64,000 nt of DNA, taken from an uncultured Bacilli bacterium (lineage in GTDB: Bacteria; Bacillota_I; Bacilli_A; RF39; UBA660). The stretch is from positions 194,666 to 258,665 of the forward strand of contig CAKOYD010000002.1 in the NCBI GenBank assembly GCA_934130545.1, given 5' to 3'. Positions within the stretch are counted from its first letter, which is position 1. The number at the start of each line of letters is the position of its first letter. The notes under the pieces were generated by a model, which saw only the letters and a program-made list of their open reading frames with translations, was not told the DNA's origin and ran no database searches. Below are positions 52,732-62,294 of this stretch, one piece after another. Position numbers and translations under genes: made by a program.

Positions 52732-54496
52732 ACTCAATACTATTTATATATTCTAAAAAAGATTCCGCTACATTCTTAGGCAATATTTCTTCTAATTCTT
52801 GGATAGTAGCTTTCTTCATATTGGTTAAAGTCTTATATTTCTTTAATAATTCTTTTTTTCTCTTCTCTCCAATACCATCAATATTATCTAAAATACTTGT
52901 CAAAGCCCCTTTACTTCTAATACTACGATGATAACTAATAACATAATTATGTACTTCATCTTGCATTCTTGTAAGAAGTAAAAATAATGGACTTTTCTTA
53001 TCTATATTAATAGCCTCTATTGGATAATTACCAAGTAAAACATTAGTATTATGATTATCATCTTTCTTTAAACCTGCTACTGGAATAAAAAAGTTAAGTT
53101 CTTCTAAAACACTTCTTGCTACATTAATTTGCCCTAATCCACCATCAACTATTATTAAATCAGGTTTAGGAAGTTTATCTTTCATTACTCTAAAATATCT
53201 TCTATAAATAACCTCTCTCATTGTACCATAATCATCATTTTTATCATTAGTTATCTTAAACTTACGATATTCATTCTTACAAGGTTTACCATCAATAAAT
53301 ACTACCATACCTGATACATTAAAACTACCAAATAAATTAGAATTATCAAATAACTCTATTCTACTTAAATTATCTAAATGTAATAACTCTTTAAGTTCAC
53401 TAATAGCTTTATTCCTCATCTCATCATCTTGTTTAACTAAAGTCATCTGTTCATCAAAATACATCTTAGCATTCTCAAAAGCTAAATCTAATATTTTTTT
53501 CTTCTTACCCTTAACCGGAATATTTACTCTTAAATCAAAAGCTTCCTCTAATAACTCTTTATCTAAAATATCCGGTATCAGTACCTCATTAGGTTTAATC
53601 TTATGTTTATCATAGAAATTAGATACATAGCTAGTTAACTCTTCTTCTAAAGTATCAACCATCGGAAAAATGTCTCTCTTTCTATCTAATAATTTTCCCC
53701 CTCTAATAAATAATATTTGTACAGATAAATAATTACCATCAGTATAATATCCAATAACATCTCTATCTATATTATCATCTAATTCTACTTTCTGTTTCTC
53801 TAAAGTAATATTAATATAATCTAACATATTCTTATACTCAATAGCCTTCTCAAACATTAACTTATCAGCATAATTATCCATACACTTCTTTATCTTAGCA
53901 GTTACTATCTCATGATTACCATTTAAAAAAGATATAATTTCATTCCTCATATTATTAATTACTTTTTTATCAATATTATGAGTACAATAACCAAGACACT
54001 CCCCTATATGATAATATAAGCATTCTTTCTTTGAATAAGTTTTACACTTTCTAAGAGGATATATTCTATTTATAATATCTACTGTCTCTCTAGCTGCTGT
54101 CACATTAGGATAAGGTCCAAATAATTTATGACTTCTATTCTTCTTAATATTAGCATTTCTTACTACTACTAATCTAGGTACACTCTCATTAGTAAGTTCA
54201 ATATATGGATATGATTTATCATCTCTAAGTAAAATATTATATTTAGGATTATATTTCTTTATTAAATTAATCTCTAATAATAAAGCCTCTAAATTAGAAG
54301 AAGTTAATATATATTCAAACTTAGCTATATCTCTTACTAACATAGCTGTCTTTCCTGTATGACTAGATCTAAAATAAGAAGATAATCTATTCTTTAAGTT
54401 CTTCGATTTACCAACATAAATAACATTCCCATCACTATTCTTCATTAAATAGCATCCTGGATGATGTGGTACTAAAGCTAATTCTTCTTTAAACAT
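52730..54496 (-). CDS. uvrC: Excinuclease ABC subunit C
   Basis: A 588-residue UvrC that makes both incisions in nucleotide excision repair. The N-terminal GIY-YIG nuclease reads PGCYLMKNSDGNVIYVGKSKNL; the UvrB-contact region follows (FEKAIEYKNMLDYI); the RNase H-like second nuclease has IELFDNSN and LIIVDGGLGQI; and the C-terminal helix-hairpin-helix reads DNIDGIGEKRKKELLKKY. Full length; DNA-repair single gene. Confidence 0.97.
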   Translation of the reverse strand: MFKEELALVPHHPGCYLMKNSDGNVIYVGKSKNLKNRLSSYFRSSHTGKTAMLVRDIAKFEYILTSSNLEALLLEINLIKKYNPKYNILLRDDKSYPYIELTNESVPRLVVVRNANIKKNRSHKLFGPYPNVTAARETVDIINRIYPLRKCKTYSKKECLYYHIGECLGYCTHNIDKKVINNMRNEIISFLNGNHEIVTAKIKKCMDNYADKLMFEKAIEYKNMLDYINITLEKQKVELDDNIDRDVIGYYTDGNYLSVQILFIRGGKLLDRKRDIFPMVDTLEEELTSYVSNFYDKHKIKPNEVLIPDILDKELLEEAFDLRVNIPVKGKKKKILDLAFENAKMYFDEQMTLVKQDDEMRNKAISELKELLHLDNLSRIELFDNSNLFGSFNVSGMVVFIDGKPCKNEYRKFKITNDKNDDYGTMREVIYRRYFRVMKDKLPKPDLIIVDGGLGQINVARSVLEELNFFIPVAGLKKDDNHNTNVLLGNYPIEAINIDKKSPLFLLLTRMQDEVHNYVISYHRSIRSKGALTSILDNIDGIGEKRKKELLKKYKTLTNMKKATIQELEEILPKNVAESFLEYINSIE

Positions 54497-54582
54497 AATA
54501 CCCCTCCCTTAAATTACTATACATATTATATAAGATAATTGCCATAAAGTAAATATCATGGTACAATTACTTTGGTGAGTTT

Positions 54583-55164
54583 ATGAATACTATAAAAGAA
54601 ACTATTGAAAACACTTTAATTATTAAAAATTCTAGATTTATAACTATTATCTATAACATTAACGATATCAATGATATTGATAAATATTTAAAACAAGTTA
54701 AAGATAAATATAAAGATGCTACCCATTATTGTTATGCCTATATATTACCCAATAATATTAAATGTAGTGATGATGGTGAACCAGGTGGTACTGCCGGTAA
54801 ACCAATATTAGATGTCTTAACTAAACATAATCTAAACTTTGTTCTAGCAATTGTTGTTAGATATTTTGGTGGTATAAAATTAGGAGCTGGTGGTCTTATT
54901 CGTGCTTATTCTAAATGTATATCTACTTGTTTAAATAATACTAAGTTAACTAAACTAATTCTTGGTAAAAACATCGATATCTATTTTACTTATAAAGATA
55001 TTAATGATATTGACTTATTACTAACTAACTGTCATATCAATAATAAAAATTATCAAGATATGATTAGTTATAATGTAAATATTCCTAATGATTTATTACC
55101 AATTCTTGAAAATAAATACCAAGTTAAAGTAAATAATGATATCTATATAAAAAGTGATATGTAA
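54583..55164 (+). CDS. YigZ/IMPACT family protein
   Basis: A 193-residue protein of the UPF0029/IMPACT family. The core KDATHYCYAYILPNNIKCSD continues with the GEPGGTAGKPIL loop and VVRYFGGIKLGAGGLIRAYS. Eukaryotic relatives act on translation-stress kinase Gcn1/Gcn2; bacterial function is unsettled. The C-terminal half is the DUF1949 domain. Divergent from uvrC. Confidence 0.92.
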   Translation: MNTIKETIENTLIIKNSRFITIIYNINDINDIDKYLKQVKDKYKDATHYCYAYILPNNIKCSDDGEPGGTAGKPILDVLTKHNLNFVLAIVVRYFGGIKLGAGGLIRAYSKCISTCLNNTKLTKLILGKNIDIYFTYKDINDIDLLLTNCHINNKNYQDMISYNVNIPNDLLPILENKYQVKVNNDIYIKSDM

Positions 55165-55176
55165 TTACACATACCA

Positions 55177-56832
55177 CTATTTTTTATAACAATAACTATC
55201 ATTTAATTTAGTATAATCACTTGGACAAGTATAAGTATTAACTGTTGTACCAGATGTATATATTTTACACGACTTATTTACTAATGACCCACTTGTACAA
55301 TAATAATCAGTAATCGTTGTACAATTATTACTATAAAATGTATAACCACTTGAACAAGAAAGTGTAGAATTTTCTTTACCTGCACAATTATTTTCTTCCA
55401 CAGCATTAGAAGTTTTACTCTTACAAACATAAGTCCCAGTATAATGCTTCTTTGTATTAGCACTAGAATAATAATAACAACCACCGGAATCACTGCTATA
55501 GTTTCCACAATCTTCATAACTACCCTTTGTAGTTTCAATTATTGTTGCACTACAACTATTAGTATTACCAGCAGTATCCTTAACATAATATGTATGAGTA
55601 CCAATACCTATATTTCTACTAGTACTACTATCACCACTATAAGATGAATTCCAACCATTATACATTATTTGACTCATATTATCACTAGATATTGCTGTAA
55701 TCGTACTAGTATTAACATTTAATGTACAACTAGGAACAGTTCGATCAATATAAATATTAACTTCTATCTTACTACTATTACCAGCTTCATCTATTGCTTC
55801 AATAATAGCCTTTCGATTACCATTTCCGGATAATGTCTTAGAACAAGCATTATTACAATTAGCCCCACTATTACTAGGAGTATCCCCATTAACACTACCT
55901 TCACTATTATAAGTCCATTTAATCACTGCATTTTTATCCGTACTAATATCAAACCAATACCCATAATTTTTCCATTCATTAACTACATAATTACTACTAG
56001 TATTAGTAATAAACTCTCCCTTACTCTTAGGAGTATTTCCTTCATAACTACCTATCTTATAAATACTAAGACTAATTACAGGTGGATTACTGTCAAATAT
56101 TGCATCAATGTTTTTAGTTGCTTCTGCTACATTCGCTCCACTATAATTAATAAAAGCTGATACTACACCATTAGATTTAACACTTAATCTAACTACTTCA
56201 CTATTTGCTAAATACCAATGACCTGACTCCAAATTATTAACAGTATTGTTACTACAACTACCTATACTATCACAAGCATATACTATATCATTAGTAGTAA
56301 CAGTATTTTCACTAAATCCAGATATATAAAAGTATCTATAATAATCACTACCTAAAGTATTATATAATATCTTAGCATTCGTCATATTAACATTTTTACC
56401 CTTATTATCTGTAGAAATTGATATACTAGATTGATATCCACAATCAACATCAGGTAAAATACTATCTTCAAAAGAAAAACTAGTCTCTTTAATAACTTTA
56501 CTATCTTTATCTCTAATTACTTTTATCATTGTACCCTTAGAAAACTTATCATTCTCATCAATAACTTTTTCATCAAAATACCCAATCTCTATCATATTAC
56601 CTAATGATATACAACTATATTCATAATTATCTTTAACATTCCAATAACTAGATACTTCATCATTATATACTATAGCGGCACTCTTAATATTATTATAAGT
56701 AATTAACTTAGCATTATCTTTTGCCTTATTAATGTTTTTCATTACTATATATACTGTAACACTTAAAACTACTCCAAGTATAACTACTGTACTTAATAAT
56801 TCAACTAAAGTAAATCCATTCTTCTTTTTCAT
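55177..56832 (-). CDS. Prepilin-like protein with Ig-like and Cys-rich C-terminal module
   Basis: A 551-residue protein. It has a type IV prepilin/pseudopilin start (KKKNGFTLVELLSTVVILGV) with Gly-Phe at the cleavage/methylation site and Glu at +5. The middle is strand-rich with a bacterial Ig-like stretch (RTVPSCTLNVNTSTITAISS). From ~438 it shares a Cys-rich module with the large surface protein (SYEDCGNYSSDSGGCYYYSS, SLVNKSCKIYTSGTTV, YTKLNDSYCYKK). No pilus assembly genes are in the window, and prepilins of this length are unusual, so it may be a surface-exposed, pilin-anchored adhesin. Confidence 0.8.
   Translation of the reverse strand: MKKKNGFTLVELLSTVVILGVVLSVTVYIVMKNINKAKDNAKLITYNNIKSAAIVYNDEVSSYWNVKDNYEYSCISLGNMIEIGYFDEKVIDENDKFSKGTMIKVIRDKDSKVIKETSFSFEDSILPDVDCGYQSSISISTDNKGKNVNMTNAKILYNTLGSDYYRYFYISGFSENTVTTNDIVYACDSIGSCSNNTVNNLESGHWYLANSEVVRLSVKSNGVVSAFINYSGANVAEATKNIDAIFDSNPPVISLSIYKIGSYEGNTPKSKGEFITNTSSNYVVNEWKNYGYWFDISTDKNAVIKWTYNSEGSVNGDTPSNSGANCNNACSKTLSGNGNRKAIIEAIDEAGNSSKIEVNIYIDRTVPSCTLNVNTSTITAISSDNMSQIMYNGWNSSYSGDSSTSRNIGIGTHTYYVKDTAGNTNSCSATIIETTKGSYEDCGNYSSDSGGCYYYSSANTKKHYTGTYVCKSKTSNAVEENNCAGKENSTLSCSSGYTFYSNNCTTITDYYCTSGSLVNKSCKIYTSGTTVNTYTCPSDYTKLNDSYCYKK
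55180..55520 (-). repeat. Cys-rich C-terminal module, copy in the prepilin-like gene
   Basis: Partner of 36157-36490; see that entry for shared residues and bases. The two copies lie 19 kb apart at the 3' ends of otherwise unrelated genes. Confidence 0.85.
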
Positions 56833-56890
56833 ACTAAACCTACTTTCTATCTAACATAATTATAAAATAAAAACTAAGTATTATCATGTA

Positions 56891-57571
56891 TTAATTAATC
56901 TTTCCATCTTCATAAAAACTATAATAACTATTGTTCCCAATTATTAAGTGATCTACCAATTTAATAGAATGTATTACCCCTATCTCATAAATATTTCTAG
57001 TAATCATTATATCTTCTTTACTAGGAGTAGGATCTCCTGAAGGATGATTATGAATACATATAATTGCGGACGCTGATAACAAATAAGCTTCTTTAAATAT
57101 CTCTCTTGGATGAGCAATAGACTTATTAATACTACCTACAAATAATTTCTTTTTACCTAAGCACTTCTTCTTATTATCTAAATAAAGACAATAAAACTCT
57201 TCTTGATAAGAATCTCTAAATAGATAATTAAAATACTTAATAATCTTATCTGGACTATTACATACTAATAAATCTTTATCTAACACTTCTTGATATATTC
57301 TTCTTCCAAGTTCAATAATTGCCTTTAATTCAATAGCTTTAACTTTACCAATTCCCTCTACTTGTTCTAAAGTATTTATCCCAATATCTTTTAAATTACT
57401 AACATCTCCTATAACACTAAGTAAATTATAAGATACTTCCTTAACATTATATTTCTTCGTACCAGTCTTTAATATTATTGATAATAATTCTTCATTAGAT
57501 AAACTCTTCTCTCCATACATAAGTAATCTCTCCCTAGGTAATTCTATCTTAGGAATATTCTTTAACTTCAT
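56891..57571 (-). CDS. radC: RadC-like JAB-domain protein
   Basis: A ~226-residue RadC family protein. The N-terminal helix-hairpin-helix region (LEQVEGIGKVKAIELKAI) and the JAB1/MPN metal site (HNHPSGDPTPSKEDIMITR, with Glu upstream) are complete. The family is often annotated as DNA repair but its action is unclear. ATG 57571 follows GGGGGTG; a longer frame upstream lacks a good ribosome-binding site. Confidence 0.92.
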   Translation of the reverse strand: MKLKNIPKIELPRERLLMYGEKSLSNEELLSIILKTGTKKYNVKEVSYNLLSVIGDVSNLKDIGINTLEQVEGIGKVKAIELKAIIELGRRIYQEVLDKDLLVCNSPDKIIKYFNYLFRDSYQEEFYCLYLDNKKKCLGKKKLFVGSINKSIAHPREIFKEAYLLSASAIICIHNHPSGDPTPSKEDIMITRNIYEIGVIHSIKLVDHLIIGNNSYYSFYEDGKIN

Positions 57572-57626
57572 ATAACACCCCCTATTAATAGTAATATATA
57601 AAATATCCTTTTTCAACAAAATTAAC

Positions 57627-57660
57627 TAAAAAAAGATATAGACTTTTAAATCTATATCTC
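57627..57660 (-). terminator. Terminator after hsp20
   Basis: Minus strand: AGATATAGA pairs with TCTATATCT around an 8-nt loop, followed by TTTTTTT. Confidence 0.85.
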
Positions 57661-57669
57661 ACACTTACA

Positions 57670-58095
57670 TTATCCTTCAATTTGAATATATTTCTTTTCA
57701 GGTAACTCTTTCTTTTCTTCTTTCTTAGGAATAACTAATTTCAAAGTACCATTCTTATATGTTGCTTTAATTTCTTCATCAGTAATATTATTACCTACAT
57801 AGAAACTTCTAGAACATTCACCATAGTATCTTTCTTTTCTAACAAACTTACCTTCCTCTTTATCTTCTTTTTCAGTATTAGTTTTAGCATGTATATTTAA
57901 ATATCCATCCTCAACACTAATTTTTATATCATTTTTATCATAACCAGGTAAATCAACCGCTAATAAATATTCATTATTCTTCTCTTTAATATCAGTTTTC
58001 ATTACCTTACTTCCTTCTTCAGAAAAGAATGGGTCAATTCTAAACATATCCTCTAATAAATCAAATTCATTTCTTCTTCTAGGTATCATCATCAT
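57670..58095 (-). CDS. Small heat-shock protein Hsp20
   Basis: A ~141-residue alpha-crystallin-family chaperone that holds unfolding proteins. After the short N-terminus (RRRNEFDLLEDMFRIDPFF) the alpha-crystallin domain reads DIKEKNNEYLLAVDLPGYDK...NDIKISVEDGYLNIHA, with the late strand GTLKLVIPKK and the IxI-like end KYIQIEG. ATG 58095 is favoured since AAAGGA sits ~11 nt before it; an ATG nine bases earlier is too close. The promoter overlaps a CIRCE site, so it belongs to the HrcA regulon. Confidence 0.93.
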   Translation of the reverse strand: MMMIPRRRNEFDLLEDMFRIDPFFSEEGSKVMKTDIKEKNNEYLLAVDLPGYDKNDIKISVEDGYLNIHAKTNTEKEDKEEGKFVRKERYYGECSRSFYVGNNITDEEIKATYKNGTLKLVIPKKEEKKELPEKKYIQIEG

Positions 58096-58119
58096 ATTAA
58101 TCATCTTCCTTTCATTTTA

Positions 58120-58136
58120 TGTGTTGACACCACATG
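58120..58136. repeat. Near-perfect 17-bp dyad in the hsp20 leader
   Basis: ATGTGTTGACACCACAT matches its own reverse complement at all but one pair and the centre. It lies ~20 nt before the hsp20 start, downstream of the promoter, and does not resemble CIRCE or CtsR sites. Confidence 0.4.
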
Positions 58137-58167
58137 TAAGAGACTTTTCTATCTCATTACAATTATA

Positions 58168-58195
58168 ATTATATCACTTATTTTAGCAATGTCAA
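58168..58195 (-). promoter_or_regulatory. Promoter of hsp20
   Basis: Minus strand: TTGACA (58190-58195), 16-bp spacer, TATAAT (58168-58173), overlapping the CIRCE site. Confidence 0.8.
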
Positions 58196-58209
58196 TAGTT
58201 AATTGCTAA
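58183..58209. promoter_or_regulatory. CIRCE operator of hsp20
   Basis: TTAGCAATG, nine bases, AATTGCTAA. Same variant arms (TTAGCAAT/ATTGCTAA) as the hrcA site; overlaps the -35 of hsp20. Confidence 0.9.
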
Positions 58210-58224
58210 ATTATTTAAAATATT

Positions 58225-58254
58225 TTAAAATCGTGAGTAGAATTATCTACTCAC
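58225..58254 (-). terminator. Terminator after the ABC permease gene
   Basis: Minus strand: GTGAGTAGA pairs with TCTACTCAC around a 4-nt loop, followed by GATTTT. Confidence 0.7.
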
Positions 58255-58263
58255 AATTAAATG

Positions 58264-59052
58264 CTAGTCTATATTAATACCCTTCTCTAACTGCCATTTA
58301 CCTATAAAATAATAAATAATATTATATATAATATACATAACTATACCACCAACTAATATATTTTTAATACCTTTAATACTAACTATATTAGTAGTTATAA
58401 TATTCATAATATCTTTATTAAATAATCCTATAATATATATTAGCCCTATAGTAATTAATTGAGTAAATATATACATACCAAATGCCCATATAATAGATTT
58501 AACTATTTTATTATTATTAGAACTATGTCCTATAATAATACCAGTGTATCCTACTAGAAGAATAAATGTTAACTCTAAGAAGAATATCATACCAATAGTT
58601 AATATTAATTTTATAACACTAATATTATAACTATTAGCAGTCATTTCTAATACTTTTTTTAATATATCTATATTTTCTTTAGAATAATAACATATAAATA
58701 AACAAGTAATAATTACTATTGTTGTTGTTAACATTATTATAATAGAAGACAATACTTTAGATAAATAAATATCTCTTTTAGATACCGGTAAAGTATTAGT
58801 TAAATAACCTTCATCTTTATATATATTTCTAACAAATCTTACCCAAGAACGCATTAAAGTATTAATAATTGAACTAACTAACATACTAACAGCTATTCCA
58901 CTACTAATCTTAGATAAAATACTCCATAATAAAGAATCTCCTATACTAAGAAACATTCTTGAAAATAAAGAAAATATAAATGCTAAAGCATAAAAAACAA
59001 TAACTAATTTATATATCCATTTTAAATCATATTTTAATAACTTCCCTAACAT
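58264..59052 (-). CDS. ABC-2-type transporter membrane subunit
   Basis: A 262-residue protein with about six hydrophobic helices and short loops (KLLKYDLKWIYKLVIVFYALAF start; DEGYLTNTLPVSKRDIYLSKVL, a typical ABC-2 cytoplasmic motif). It is overlapped by the ATPase gene upstream (seven bases), and a GntR regulator precedes both, as in the Bacillus Ytr-type systems that respond to cell-wall antibiotics. Substrate unknown. Confidence 0.85.
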   Translation of the reverse strand: MLGKLLKYDLKWIYKLVIVFYALAFIFSLFSRMFLSIGDSLLWSILSKISSGIAVSMLVSSIINTLMRSWVRFVRNIYKDEGYLTNTLPVSKRDIYLSKVLSSIIIMLTTTIVIITCLFICYYSKENIDILKKVLEMTANSYNISVIKLILTIGMIFFLELTFILLVGYTGIIIGHSSNNNKIVKSIIWAFGMYIFTQLITIGLIYIIGLFNKDIMNIITTNIVSIKGIKNILVGGIVMYIIYNIIYYFIGKWQLEKGINID

Positions 59053-59741
59053 TTAAAAGACCTCCTAAAAATATCATCTATACTAGCTTTCTCTTTCTTA
59101 CGAATAGTATCAGCATCCCCTGTTAAAATAATTTTACCTTTATCTATAAATATTACTTCATCTAATATTCTTTCTATATCTGCTATTAAATGTGTAGAAA
59201 TGATAACACTAGCTCCATCTTTAAAATTAGAAAGTATTGTATCTAAAATATAATCTCTTGTTGCGGGATCTACTCCTCCTAAAGGCTCATCTAAAATATA
59301 TAAATCTGCTTCTCTAGACATAACTAATATTAATTCTACTTTCTCTTGCATACCTTTAGACATCTTAGCTAAACATAAGTTCTTATCTAATTCTAAATCA
59401 TCAAGCAATTTCAAAGCCTTCTCTTCATTAAAATTATCATAGAACTCTTTAAAATATCTAATAATATCACTAACTTTCATACTCTTATCAAAATAAGTTC
59501 TTTCAGGTAAATAAGATATTATCTTCTTACTTTCTATCGAAGGCTTCTTTCCATTAATTAATACTTCTCCACTAGTAGGAGTCAATAAATCATTTATAAG
59601 TTTAATAAGTGTTGTCTTGCCTTGTCCATTCTTACCTAATAAACCAACTATCTTTCCACGTTCTATCATAATATTAACATTATCAAGTATTACTCTATTA
59701 TCAAAACTCTTACATAAATCTTTACACTCTAATAATTCCAT
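59046..59741 (-). CDS. ABC transporter ATP-binding protein
   Basis: A 231-residue ATPase: Walker A GLLGKNGQGKTTLIK, Q-loop region ISYLPERTYF, signature AKMSKGMQEKVELIL (an altered LSGGQ: MSKGM) and Walker B LYILDEPLGGVDP with the switch His in ISTHLIADIERIL. It starts one base after the GntR stop. Partner of the membrane subunit downstream. Confidence 0.95.
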   Translation of the reverse strand: MELLECKDLCKSFDNRVILDNVNIMIERGKIVGLLGKNGQGKTTLIKLINDLLTPTSGEVLINGKKPSIESKKIISYLPERTYFDKSMKVSDIIRYFKEFYDNFNEEKALKLLDDLELDKNLCLAKMSKGMQEKVELILVMSREADLYILDEPLGGVDPATRDYILDTILSNFKDGASVIISTHLIADIERILDEVIFIDKGKIILTGDADTIRKKEKASIDDIFRRSFKC

Positions 59742-59742
59742 T

Positions 59743-60099
59743 CTATCTCTCCTTCTCTAAATATTTAATTATCTCTTCTGAACTTATTCCTATATTATTC
59801 ATATCTACCATAAAATCATTAACTAATTCTAAAGCTAAATTATCTTTAACTTTCTTAATTAATTCTGTATCTTCTGTTATATATTTACCATTAGTTCTCT
59901 CCGTATATATTAACCCATCTTTTTCTAACTCCATTAAAGCCTTTTGCATTGTATTAGGATTTACTTTAAAACTATTAGCATACTCTCTAACTGAGGGTAT
60001 TCTCTCCCCACTCTTTAATCTACCCGACACTATTTCTCTTTCAATAAGTTTAATTAATTGGATATAAATAGGTCTTTCATTATCAAAATAATATTCCAT
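59743..60099 (-). CDS. GntR/YtrA-family transcriptional regulator
   Basis: A 118-residue short GntR protein: PIYIQLIKLIEREIVSGRLK, the winged-helix signature SGERIPSVREYANSFKVNPN and TMQKALMELEKDGLIYTERT. The short C-terminal tail (DFMVDMNNIGISSEEIIKYL) is typical of the YtrA subfamily, which controls neighbouring ABC transporters. First gene of the operon. Confidence 0.93.
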   Translation of the reverse strand: MEYYFDNERPIYIQLIKLIEREIVSGRLKSGERIPSVREYANSFKVNPNTMQKALMELEKDGLIYTERTNGKYITEDTELIKKVKDNLALELVNDFMVDMNNIGISSEEIIKYLEKER

Positions 60100-60159
60100 C
60101 ACATCACCACTGTATTACTTATCTAATACAATAATACTATTATTCAAAAATAAAGTCAA

Positions 60160-60191
60160 TAAAAAAAGACTACTTCATCTCGAAATAGTCT
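60160..60191 (-). terminator. Terminator after serS
   Basis: Minus strand: AGACTA..TTC and GAA..TAGTCT form an interrupted stem followed by TTTTTTTATTG. Confidence 0.8.
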
Positions 60192-60197
60192 AAATAT

Positions 60198-61487
60198 TTA
60201 TTTTTTAGGTATTAATCTATCTTTACCACCCATATAAGGTCTTAAAACTTCCGGAATAACTACACTACCATCTTCTTGTAAATTATTTTCTAAAAAAGCT
60301 ATTAACATTCTAGGAGGTGCTATAACAGTATTATTTAAAGTATGAGCAAACTCTTTATCCCCATTCTCTTTCTTATATCTAATACCAAGTCTTCTAGCTT
60401 GAGCATCAGTTAAATTAGAACAAGAACATACTTCAAAATATTTCTTTTGTCTAGGACTCCAAGCTTCAATATCACAAGAACGATATTTTAAATCAGCTAA
60501 ATCTCCTGAACAACAAACTAACTTACGAACAGGTATATCTAAACTTCTAAATAATTCTACTGAATAATTCCACATCTTATTATACCATTCTTCACTATCT
60601 TCCGGCTTACATATAACAACCATCTCTTGTTTTTCAAATTGGTGAATACGATATACTCCTCTTTCTTCTATACCATGAGCACCAACTTCTTTTCTAAAAC
60701 AAGGTGAATAAGAAGTCATTGTAATAGGTAATTCACTCTCTTTTAATATTTGATCTTTAAACTTAGCAATCATCGAATGTTCACTAGTACCTATCAAATA
60801 TAAATCTTCCCCTTCTATTTTATACATCATATTTTCTTTTTCTTCAAAAGACATAACACCATTAACAGCATCTCCATGAATCATAAAAGGTGGAATACAA
60901 TAAGTAAATCCTTTATCTATCATAAAATCTCTCGCATAAGCAAGTACTGCTGAATGAAGTCTTGCAATATCTCCCATTAAATAGTAAAAACCATTACCAC
61001 TAACTCTTCCTGCTGCTTCTTTATCTAATCCATTAAAACTAGCCATAATATCAGAATGATATGGTATCTCATAATTAGGTACTACCGGTTCTCCAAATCT
61101 AGCTTCTTCAACATTCTTACTATCATCTTCCCCAATAGGAACATCATCAGCAATCATATTAGGAATAGTCATCATTTTCTCTTTAAGTAAACCAGATAAT
61201 TCTTCTTCATCTTTCTCTATACTAACTAATTCATTATTAATATCTTTAACTCTATCTTTCTTTAGATTAGCTTCTTCTATCTTCTTATCACGCATAAGCG
61301 CACCAATAGTATTACTAATCTCATTTCTCTCTTGTCTTAAATTATCACCATTAGTCTTTAACTCACGAATTCTTTGATCCAAATCAATAACTTCATCTAC
61401 AAGTGGTAATTTCTTATCCTGAAACTTCTTCTTAATATTTTCTTTTACCTTATCAGGATTCTCTCTTACAAACTTAATATCTAACAT
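60198..61487 (-). CDS. serS: Seryl-tRNA synthetase
   Basis: A 429-residue class II synthetase. The N-terminal long coiled-coil arm (residues ~28-105, LDQRIRELKTNGDNLRQERN) binds the tRNA; motif 2 reads FRKEVGAHGIEERGVYRIHQFEKQE and motif 3 HTLNNTVIAPPRMLIAFLEN. Full length. No T-box leader in the ~90 bp upstream. Confidence 0.97.
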   Translation of the reverse strand: MLDIKFVRENPDKVKENIKKKFQDKKLPLVDEVIDLDQRIRELKTNGDNLRQERNEISNTIGALMRDKKIEEANLKKDRVKDINNELVSIEKDEEELSGLLKEKMMTIPNMIADDVPIGEDDSKNVEEARFGEPVVPNYEIPYHSDIMASFNGLDKEAAGRVSGNGFYYLMGDIARLHSAVLAYARDFMIDKGFTYCIPPFMIHGDAVNGVMSFEEKENMMYKIEGEDLYLIGTSEHSMIAKFKDQILKESELPITMTSYSPCFRKEVGAHGIEERGVYRIHQFEKQEMVVICKPEDSEEWYNKMWNYSVELFRSLDIPVRKLVCCSGDLADLKYRSCDIEAWSPRQKKYFEVCSCSNLTDAQARRLGIRYKKENGDKEFAHTLNNTVIAPPRMLIAFLENNLQEDGSVVIPEVLRPYMGGKDRLIPKK

Positions 61488-61570
61488 TTCTATCTTCCTT
61501 TCATATGAACTAATTATATAATAACATTAATAAAAATGCAACAAAACAATATCTATATATAACAAAAAAA

Positions 61571-61588
61571 GAAACATTAAGCTGTTTC
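61571..61588 (-). terminator. Terminator after rpmF
   Basis: Minus strand: GAAACA pairs with TGTTTC around ~6 nt, followed by TTTTTTTG; the stem includes the end of rpmF. Confidence 0.6.
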
Positions 61589-61759
61589 CTTTGACATTTT
61601 ATTAACTCCCTTATAAAAACCGCATTTATCACATACTCTATGAGGTCTAATCATTTCACCACAGTTTGGGCATTTAACTAAACCATTGGCTCTTAATTTA
61701 TAATGAGTTCTTCTCATATCTCTTCTTGTCTTACTAACTTTTCTAAATGGAACTGCCAT
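61577..61759 (-). CDS. rpmF: Ribosomal protein bL32
   Basis: A 60-residue bL32: [20 protein letters not shown], then zinc-ribbon CPNCGEM and [10 protein letters not shown] (four Cys). It follows the DUF177 gene by two bases, the standard pairing in bacteria. Confidence 0.97.
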   Translation of the reverse strand: MAVPFRKVSKTRRDMRRTHYKLRANGLVKCPNCGEMIRPHRVCDKCGFYKGVNKMSKETA

Positions 61760-61761
61760 GC

Positions 61762-62238
61762 TTATCTATCCTCACTTTCTTCAATCATTTGCTTTAATTC
61801 TGTAAAAGGATTATTACTAGATTGTTCTTTCAAAAACTCATCTTCTGTAATAACTCTCCATCCATCACCTTTTATCGTTACATTTTCATTTTTTGGAGAA
61901 TGCACCTTTGAAGGAATTTCCACTAATATATTTTGCCACAAAATATCAGTAATATCAAGTGAATTTGTGAAATTTTCTAATTTTTCTTCAATTTTAATAT
62001 TAAAAGAATAAGAAACATCCTCTAAAGTAGTATCATCAGGTAATATCATAACACCTGTTATTACCCCATCTAATTCTAATCTATCATCAACTAACTTAAC
62101 AATAGTACCATCAAATTTAACAGACTCTAACTTTCTTATATTACAATTATCTAAGTACTCTATTGGTATATTTACATTCTCTTTTATTTCTAATTCATCT
62201 TCCATATTAAGAAGTAATTTACTAACATCAATAATCAT
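61762..62238 (-). CDS. DUF177 (YceD) protein
   Basis: A 158-residue protein of the YceD/DUF177 family, found next to rpmF in most bacteria and implicated in 23S rRNA maturation in plants and some bacteria. The strand pattern [20 protein letters not shown] and a C-terminal region ending in [17 protein letters not shown] fit. The Cys-based motif of many relatives is missing. Position is the main support. Confidence 0.8.
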   Translation of the reverse strand: MIIDVSKLLLNMEDELEIKENVNIPIEYLDNCNIRKLESVKFDGTIVKLVDDRLELDGVITGVMILPDDTTLEDVSYSFNIKIEEKLENFTNSLDITDILWQNILVEIPSKVHSPKNENVTIKGDGWRVITEDEFLKEQSSNNPFTELKQMIEESEDR

Positions 62239-62294
62239 ATTTCACCTGCCAATTAATTATACAATAAATACTATAAAATAGCAATAGTAGTAGT

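Noticed and set aside
61488..61576. T-box leader before serS
   Set aside because: The short AT-rich gap has neither the specifier stem nor the TGGNACCGCG-type bulge, and no antiterminator fold is evident.
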